From Streptomyces sp. A0642 (lineage in GTDB: Bacteria; Actinomycetota; Actinomycetes; Streptomycetales; Streptomycetaceae), in NCBI RefSeq assembly GCF_004795105.1, contig NZ_SSBL01000008.1, positions 186,001 through 250,000 on the forward strand: a stretch of DNA of 64,000 bases, in the 5' to 3' direction. Positions 59,305 to 64,000 of the stretch are shown piece by piece. The translations under genes were made by a program, and so were the position numbers. The notes beneath the pieces are model-generated. The model was given only the letters and a program-made list of their open reading frames with translations, was not told the DNA's origin and made no database searches. Position 1 is the stretch's first letter, and each line of letters starts with the position of its first letter.

Positions 59305-60453
59305 CTACTGCATGTAGGCAGGCGTGCTCACGGGCAGGATAAATCGGAACTCGGCGCCGCCCCCGGGGCCGCGGCCGACCGTGATCGTGCCGCCGTGCGC
59401 CTCGACGATGCCCTTGACGATGTACAGGCCCAGGCCGGTGCCGCCGCGCTTGCTCCCCCGCCAGAAGCGGGTGAAGACACGGCCCATCGACTCCTCGGGG
59501 ATGCCGGGGCCTTCGTCGCTCACGGTGACCGCCGTCCCCTTCTCGTCGCTCTTCGCCGGTGCGGGCGCCACCTCGATGGTGACGGTTCCCTCGCCGTGGC
59601 GCACCGCGTTTTCCAGCAGGTTGCCGAGCACCTGGTCGACCTTGTCCGGGTCGGCCCACACGGCGGGCAGCGGCTGGCAGGTGCGGACGAGGAACCGGCC
59701 GGGCTCCTGGCCGGACGCGGTGAGCGCCTGTACGTGCCGTTCGACGGCGGCGGAGAGGTCCACGGGCTGGCGGCGCAGTTCCAGGCGCCCCGAATCGATC
59801 CGGGAGATGTCCAGGAGCTCGGTGATCAGGCGGGTGACCCGGTTGGCGTCGGCGTCGACGGTCTCCAGCATCAGCCGCTTCTGGTCGTCGGTGAACCGCT
59901 CCCATTTGGCCAGCAGCGTGGCCGTGAAGCCCTTCACGGACGTCAGGGGCGAGCGCAGCTCGTGGGCGACGGTCGCGATGAGTTCGGCGTGGCTGCGCTC
60001 GTTGCGACGGCGGGCCTCGGTGCCGCGCAGGCTGACCACGAGCCGGCGCACGGGGCCGGTCGGGCTCTCGCGGACGTAGCGGGCGGAGACGAGGACCTCG
60101 CGGCCGCCGGGCAGCAGAAGGTTTCGTTCGGGCTGGCCCACGCGGATGGCGAGGCCGTTGTAGGGATCGGTCAGCTCCCACCAGCGGCGGCCCTTGAGGT
60201 CCTCCAGCGGCAGTACGTGCTCCAGCGGGCGGCCGAGGGCGGCGGCCCGGGGCACGGCGGTGATCCGGGCGGCGGCGGAGTTGAAGCAGACGATCCTGCC
60301 GGCCCCGTCCGCGACGACGAGCCCGTCGGGCAGGTCGTCCGGGTCCAGTACGTGGCCGCCGGGTCCGATGCCCGCGTCGGCGGCCTCCGGGTCCTCGGCG
60401 GCGCGCACGACGGTATCCGCGCGTGCCCGCGGCCCGCTCATGCCGACAGCCAT
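59305..60453 (-). CDS. PAS-domain sensor histidine kinase
   Basis: A 382-aa protein from ATG 60453 (GTG 60468 is also possible). A PAS-like domain (about 40-145, DGLVVADGAGRIVCFNSAAARITAVPRAAALGRPLEHVLP) precedes HisKA with phospho-acceptor His164 in IATVAHELRSPLTSVKGF. A HATPase_c domain follows (N box GNLLENAVRHGEG, G1 DEGPGIPEE, G2 GTGLGLYIVKGI). There are no membrane helices, so it is a cytoplasmic sensor. No response-regulator gene is visible within the window, so it is an orphan here. A MITE sits 59 bp upstream. Confidence 0.93.
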   Translation of the reverse strand: MAVGMSGPRARADTVVRAAEDPEAADAGIGPGGHVLDPDDLPDGLVVADGAGRIVCFNSAAARITAVPRAAALGRPLEHVLPLEDLKGRRWWELTDPYNGLAIRVGQPERNLLLPGGREVLVSARYVRESPTGPVRRLVVSLRGTEARRRNERSHAELIATVAHELRSPLTSVKGFTATLLAKWERFTDDQKRLMLETVDADANRVTRLITELLDISRIDSGRLELRRQPVDLSAAVERHVQALTASGQEPGRFLVRTCQPLPAVWADPDKVDQVLGNLLENAVRHGEGTVTIEVAPAPAKSDEKGTAVTVSDEGPGIPEESMGRVFTRFWRGSKRGGTGLGLYIVKGIVEAHGGTITVGRGPGGGAEFRFILPVSTPAYMQ

Positions 60454-60511
60454 ATTCCCGTACCCCACCTCTCGAACCGGTGCAGTGGGCCCCCGAGTTC
60501 GTCACCCTACT

Positions 60512-60688
60512 AGGGCGTGTTTCGAAAGTCCCGCCTGCTCGGCGACGCCTGGCACGCACACTCGCCGCGTTGTCGGGATCGCCCCGATACAACCAGTATC
60601 GGGGCGACCCTCCGCCTTGCGATCGCACGCACCAGACGCCGCCGAGCCCGCCCTCCGGGCGGACGGCGCTACTTTCGAAACACGCCCT
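60512..60688. mobile_element. MITE-like palindromic element, copy B
   Basis: A 177-bp element with perfect 18-bp terminal inverted repeats AGGGCGTGTTTCGAAAGT and TA at both flanks. It is the reverse complement of copy A (16761-16937), with four differences by eye. It lies between the TrmH-like and histidine kinase genes, so it may affect the kinase gene's transcription. No coding capacity. Confidence 0.87.
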
Positions 60689-60752
60689 AGGCGGCGGTGA
60701 CGGAGCGACACCCTGTGAGCCCCGTGGGCCTGGGGCGCGGGCGCGGGGTGGT

Positions 60753-61595
60753 TCAGCCGGCGCTGCGGCGGGGGCGCTGGGCGCGTGCGGAGGCGTACAG
60801 GCAGACGGCGGCGGCCGTGGCGAGGTTGAGGCTCTCCGCCTTGCCGTGGATCGGTACGCGCACGACGGCGTCGGCCAGCGCCCGGGTCTCCTCGGGCAGC
60901 CCCCAGGCCTCGTTGCCGAAGACCCAGGCGGTGGGCCCGCCCATGGTGCCGGCGTCGAGCTCGTCGTCGAGGTCGTCCTCGCCCGCGCCGTCGGCGGCGA
61001 GGATGCGTACGCCCGCTTCCCGCAGCCCCCGCACGGCCTGCTCGACGGGGACGCCGACGGCGACCGGCAGGTGGAAGAGGGAACCCACGGACGCGCGGAC
61101 GGACTTGGGGTTGTACAGGTCGACGGAGGCGTCGGTGAGGACGACCGCGTCGGCGCCCGCGGCGTCGGCGCAGCGCAGCACCGTGCCGGCGTTCCCGGGG
61201 TCGCGGACGTTCGCCAGGACGGCGACGAGCCTGGGCCGTGCGGCGATGACCGCTTCGAAGGACGTGTCCAGGAAGCGGCAGACACCGATCAGGCCCTGCG
61301 GGGTGACGGTCTGCGACACGTCGGCCAGGACCTCGCTGTCGGCCAGGTGCACCCGGGCGCCCGCGGCGTGGGCGGCGTCGACGATCGCTCCGTAGCGCTC
61401 GGCGGCCTCGACGGTGGCGAACAGTTCGACGAGGGTCGGCTTCCCGTCGCTGCCGCGGTGGTCCGCGGCCTCGCGCACGGCCTGAGGCCCCTCGGCGATG
61501 AACATGCGCTCCTTGCCGCGGAAGTTCCGCCTGGCCAGCCGCCGGGCGGCGGCGACGCGTGGCGATCGCGGGGAGATCAGTTCGGGGGTGCCCAT
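60753..61595 (-). CDS. TrmH-family RNA 2'-O-methyltransferase
   Basis: A 280-aa SPOUT methyltransferase. The N-terminal substrate-binding domain has RNFRGKERMFIAEGPQAVREA. SAM-knot motifs are LVAVLANVRDPGNAGTVLRCADAAGADAVVL, WVFGNEAWGLPEE and VPIHGKAESLNLATAAAVCLYA. It is probably an rRNA 2'-O-ribose methyltransferase, given its conserved position downstream of rplT. The target nucleotide is not known from the sequence. Confidence 0.93.
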   Translation of the reverse strand: MGTPELISPRSPRVAAARRLARRNFRGKERMFIAEGPQAVREAADHRGSDGKPTLVELFATVEAAERYGAIVDAAHAAGARVHLADSEVLADVSQTVTPQGLIGVCRFLDTSFEAVIAARPRLVAVLANVRDPGNAGTVLRCADAAGADAVVLTDASVDLYNPKSVRASVGSLFHLPVAVGVPVEQAVRGLREAGVRILAADGAGEDDLDDELDAGTMGGPTAWVFGNEAWGLPEETRALADAVVRVPIHGKAESLNLATAAAVCLYASARAQRPRRSAG

Positions 61596-61643
61596 GTCGG
61601 CGGCGAGCCTCTCTGCGTACGAAGGTGCTGGGTCTGCAACGCA

Positions 61644-61678
61644 CCGGACCCGCAGACGGCGTACGCCTGCGGGTCCGG
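61644..61678 (-). terminator. Terminator after rplT
   Basis: CCGGACCCGCAG pairs with CTGCGGGTCCGG around an 11-nt loop, 28 nt beyond the rplT stop. It may partly isolate the TrmH-like gene. Confidence 0.7.
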
Positions 61679-61705
61679 CTCAGAAGCCAAGAAGTACGGC
61701 CTGGA

Positions 61706-62089
61706 TCAGGCGGCCTTCGGGGCGTTGACGTCGCTCGGGAGGGCCTTCTGGGCGACCTCGACGAGGGCGGCGAACGCGTTGGCGTCGTTGACCGCGAGCT
61801 CGGCCAGGATCTTGCGGTCCACCTCGATGTTGGCGGCGTTCAGACCCTGGATGAGGCGGTTGTACGTCATGCCGTTCTGGCGGGCAGCGGCGTTGATGCG
61901 CTGGATCCACAGCCGACGGAAGTCGCCCTTGCGCTTCTTGCGGTCGTTGTAGTTGTAGACCAGGGAGTGGGTGACCTGCTCCTTGGCCTTGCGGTACAGG
62001 CGCGAGCGCTGACCGCGGTAGCCGCTGGCGGCCTCGAGGATCGCCCGGCGCTTCTTGTGGGCGTTGACTGCCCGCTTGACGCGTGCCAC
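61706..62089 (-). CDS. rplT: 50S ribosomal protein L20
   Basis: A 127-aa protein of standard length (MARVKRAVNAHKKRRAILEAASGYRGQRSRLYRKAKEQV; WIQRINAAARQNGMTYNRLIQGL). It binds 23S rRNA domain II and is needed early in 50S assembly. It is the last gene of infC-rpmI-rplT, 106 bp after rpmI. Confidence 0.98.
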   Translation of the reverse strand: MARVKRAVNAHKKRRAILEAASGYRGQRSRLYRKAKEQVTHSLVYNYNDRKKRKGDFRRLWIQRINAAARQNGMTYNRLIQGLNAANIEVDRKILAELAVNDANAFAALVEVAQKALPSDVNAPKAA

Positions 62090-62195
62090 TTTTTAACTCC
62101 TTGTAGCGGGGCCGTGGTCGTACTCACACGGCCCGGAAACGAATTGGTCCCGGTCGGATCGAGAGCACGTCCCCGGTGTCACCGGGGACGCGACC

Positions 62196-62390
62196 TCACT
62201 TGCCGAGAAGCTTCTTGATCTTCTTGGCGTCGGCCGGAGCCACGACGACCGTGCCGGTCAGCGAGCGGGTCTTCTTGGACGACTTGTGCTCGAGCAGGTG
62301 GCGCTTGCCGGCCTTCTCGCGGAGCACCTTGCCGGAGCCGGTGATCTTGAAGCGCTTGCTGGCACCGCTGTGCGTCTTGTTCTTCGGCAT
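62196..62390 (-). CDS. rpmI: 50S ribosomal protein L35
   Basis: A 64-aa protein of standard length (MPKNKTHSGASKRFKITGSGKVLREKAGKRHLLEHKSSKKTR). It is the middle gene of infC-rpmI-rplT, 120 bp after infC. Confidence 0.98.
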   Translation of the reverse strand: MPKNKTHSGASKRFKITGSGKVLREKAGKRHLLEHKSSKKTRSLTGTVVVAPADAKKIKKLLGK

Positions 62391-62510
62391 CGCGCCGTTC
62401 TCTCCTCGTCAGTGGCGCCCCTCTCGGTGCGGGCACCGGACTGCAGGGGCGTCAGATCTTGATGGGATTCCGGGGGGACCCGGGGGGCGCCTGGATGGCA
62501 CCCCCTGAGG

Positions 62511-63188
62511 TCACGCCTCGGAAGGTGTGTCGGTCGGAGCCGGAGCCTCGGGGCTCGCCTCGGCCGGAGCCTCGACAGCCTCGTCCGCAGCCTCGGCGTC
62601 GTCGTCGTGGGCGTACCCCTGACGCTCCGCCTTGCGGGCGGCCTGGGCCTCGCGGGCCTCGGCCATGGCTTCGGTCTTCTTCTTGTGCGGGCCCAGAACC
62701 ATGATCATGTTCCGGCCGTCCTGCTTCGGGTTGGACTCGATGAAGCCGAGTTCCTCCACGTCCGAAGCGAGACGCTGGAGCAGTCGGAAGCCCAGCTCGG
62801 GGCGGGACTGCTCACGACCACGGAACATGATCGTGATCTTGACCTTGTCGCCCTGCTTGAGGAACCGGACGACGTGACCCTTCTTGGTGTCATAGTCGTG
62901 CGGGTCGATCTTCGGCCGGAGCTTCATCTCCTTGATGACCGTGTGCGCCTGGTTCTTGCGCGCCTCACGGGCCTTCATGGCCGACTCGTACTTGAACTTC
63001 CCGTAGTCCATGAGCTTGCACACGGGCGGACGGGCGGTAGCCGCCACCTCGACCAGGTCGAGGTCGTACTCCTGTGCGAGTTCCAGGGCCTTGGCAAGCG
63101 GGACAATCCCGACCTGCTCGCCGCTGGGACCGACAAGTCGCACCTCGGGTACGCGAATCCGGTCGTTGATGCGGGGCTCGGCGCTGAT
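62511..63188 (-). CDS. infC: Translation initiation factor IF-3 (ATC start)
   Basis: A 225-aa protein. The IF3 N domain begins ISAEPRINDRIRVPEVRLVGPSGEQVGIVPLAKAL, and the C domain contains KEMKLRPKIDPHDYDTKKGHVVRFLKQGDKVKITIMFRGRE. No ATG, GTG or TTG lies in frame at the conserved start. The ATC at 63188 directly follows GAGGAGG, so AUC is the likely initiation codon, as rare start codons are the rule for autoregulated infC. The acidic Ala/Glu/Pro-rich C-terminal tail of about 40 residues is an actinobacterial extension. IF3 blocks subunit joining and proofreads initiation. Confidence 0.95.
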   Translation of the reverse strand: MSAEPRINDRIRVPEVRLVGPSGEQVGIVPLAKALELAQEYDLDLVEVAATARPPVCKLMDYGKFKYESAMKAREARKNQAHTVIKEMKLRPKIDPHDYDTKKGHVVRFLKQGDKVKITIMFRGREQSRPELGFRLLQRLASDVEELGFIESNPKQDGRNMIMVLGPHKKKTEAMAEAREAQAARKAERQGYAHDDDAEAADEAVEAPAEASPEAPAPTDTPSEA

Positions 63189-63487
63189 GGATCCTCCTCG
63201 GTAGCACCACGCGGCCGTCTGGCGGACAGCCACGTAACGTCTGTTTCGACAGACCAACCGTGCAGGACCATGAAAAATGCCCCGACGGGACACAGGCGGG
63301 GCTCCTGAACAACCGGAGCACCGCCGCGGTCAACCGCGGGGCGCATCGGGCGGCTCCATCGTCCGTACGGAACGATGGGCGCCACCTGACCGGATGACCC
63401 GCCGTCCTGAGGACGGCAAGGTGGGAGATCGGAGCCTCCACTTGTGGGCCGGGCACATAGATGCCCAGCCGGTCGTTACACAAGGTT
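63189..63487 (-). promoter_or_regulatory. infC leader region
   Basis: A roughly 300-nt untranslated leader without a gene. It contains a hairpin GCCGTCC-TGA-GGACGGC (63401-63417), a terminator-like hairpin with T-tract (63273-63302) and a small GTCTGT-CGAA-ACAGAC tetraloop hairpin (63239-63254) 50 nt before the start. TAACCT near 63484 is a possible -10 with TTAGCG 18 bp upstream, at low confidence. Confidence 0.6.
63273..63302 (-). terminator. Terminator-like attenuator in the infC leader
   Basis: On the minus strand GCCCCG, a 12-nt loop and CGGGGC are followed directly by ATTTTT. T-tracts are rare in this GC-rich DNA, so an intrinsic terminator about 85 nt before infC is plausible. Confidence 0.6.
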
Positions 63488-63573
63488 AGCAGCTCGCCCG
63501 GGCGGGCGCTAACCGGCGGCCCCGCGCACTCCCGCAGGCGGAGCGGGTCTGCCGTGGGCCTATCGTATGGCGC

Positions 63574-63936
63574 ATGAGTGACGCGACCCCCACCAGTGAT
63601 TCCCCCGGCTTCGACGAGATGGCCCGCGACATCGCGGAGGTGCCCGCCGTCGAGGTGATCGTGACGGTCGCCGTCAACCTGATGAGCGCCGCCGCCGTGA
63701 AGCTCGGACTGACCGAGGACGGCGACGAGCACAAGGACCTCGACGAGGCCCGCAAGCTGGTCCACGCACTGGCCGGCCTGCTGGACGCGAGCACCACGGA
63801 GATCAGCTCCTTCCACGCGGCTCCGCTGCGTGACGGCCTGAAGTCCTTGCAGCTCGCGTTCCGCGAGGCCTCGCTCGTACCGGACGAGCCCGGCCAGGGC
63901 CCCGGCGAGAAGTACACCGGCCCGGTCTTCGGCTGA
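63574..63936 (+). CDS. DUF1844 family protein
   Basis: A 120-aa protein starting at ATG 63574. The DUF1844 core is MARDIAEVPAVEVIVTVAVNLMSAAAVKLGL, DLDEARKLVHALAGLLDA and PLRDGLKSLQLAFREASLV. It is helical, with no signal peptide. It is divergent from infC, a conserved actinobacterial arrangement as I recall. The function is unknown. The last 64 bp of the window hold no recognisable feature. Confidence 0.9.
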   Translation: MSDATPTSDSPGFDEMARDIAEVPAVEVIVTVAVNLMSAAAVKLGLTEDGDEHKDLDEARKLVHALAGLLDASTTEISSFHAAPLRDGLKSLQLAFREASLVPDEPGQGPGEKYTGPVFG

Positions 63937-64000
63937 GCCGGCCCTTCCTCTCCGCGTTCCGCCCGTTTCCGCTTCCGCCCGTGAGCCCCCTGCCCGACCG

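Noticed and set aside
58061..61285. Upstream extension of the pheT reading frame, giving a 1911-codon protein
   Set aside because: It runs antisense or out of frame through pheS, the histidine kinase, MITE B and the TrmH-like gene, and is high-GC frame shadow. pheT begins at ATG 58060.

Overview
The window is a stretch of Streptomyces-type actinobacterial chromosome. The DNA has very high GC with GC-rich third codon positions. Many genes start with GTG (one probably TTG, one ATC) or look leaderless, and perfect GC-rich hairpins separate convergent genes. The gene order (tRNA-Val, kinase, cob genes, metNIQ, glpQ, arg operon, pheST, rplT-rpmI-infC) matches what I remember of the S. coelicolor SCO1550-SCO1601 region; this could not be checked here. 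I see no prophage, CRISPR array, rRNA operon or antibiotic gene cluster. This is mostly core chromosome with a few accessory inserts.

Layout. 1-5.0 kb: tRNA-Val(GAC), a zinc-ribbon protein, an APH-fold kinase-like protein, a small membrane protein, a membrane-anchored Ser/Thr kinase and a SpoU/TrmH methyltransferase. 5.1-11.8 kb: cobalamin/siroheme genes on the minus strand: cobL (CbiE-CbiT), a 1237-residue disordered-BluB-CobT fusion, and a CysG-like precorrin-2 dehydrogenase/SUMT. 11.9-15.7 kb: a GNAT gene and a methionine ABC importer (metNIQ) preceded by a Cys-containing 28-codon leader ORF and an operator-like inverted repeat. 15.9-17.6 kb: two small membrane proteins and a GNAT gene, separated by two back-to-back MITE-like palindromic elements. 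17.6-25.2 kb: an ECF-like sigma factor, glpQ with a PHO-box candidate, a PlsC acyltransferase, a TetR-MFS pair, a HAD protein, an ECF41 sigma factor and an aldo/keto reductase. 25.2-34.4 kb: arginine biosynthesis, with argH and the argCJBDR operon each under a promoter overlaid by ARG boxes. 34.6-43.6 kb: a secreted lipase, a Rox-type rifampicin monooxygenase with an RAE-like palindrome, an ABC-F protein behind a leaderless micro-uORF, a divergent DUF5997/LysR-effector-domain pair, a DinB protein, a cyclophilin and an HTH-ClpN protein. 43.7-55.1 kb: an MMPL exporter, a serine hydrolase, a degenerate histidine-phosphatase-like protein, a MocR/EamA divergent pair with overlapping start codons, a GHL10 secreted hydrolase, a 3-hydroxyacyl-CoA dehydrogenase, a Nudix hydrolase and an HTH-TPR regulator. 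55.5-63.9 kb: a translation cluster on the minus strand (infC with ATC start and terminator-like leader, rpmI, rplT, trmH-like, a PAS histidine kinase, pheS, pheT) and a DUF1844 gene.

The regulatory layer is the richest part. I propose promoters in which operators coincide with the -35 and -10 boxes (argC, argH, HTH-ClpN), leaderless uORFs ahead of metN and the ABC-F gene, a terminator-like hairpin ahead of infC, and divergent genes sharing a CATG start. No single stretch looks like a wholly new multi-gene system. The best candidates for new biology are the ABC-F uORF leader, the self-operator architecture of the HTH-ClpN gene, the DUF5997/HTH-less LysR pair, the giant BluB-CobT fusion, and the MITE families that share a core but carry different ends.
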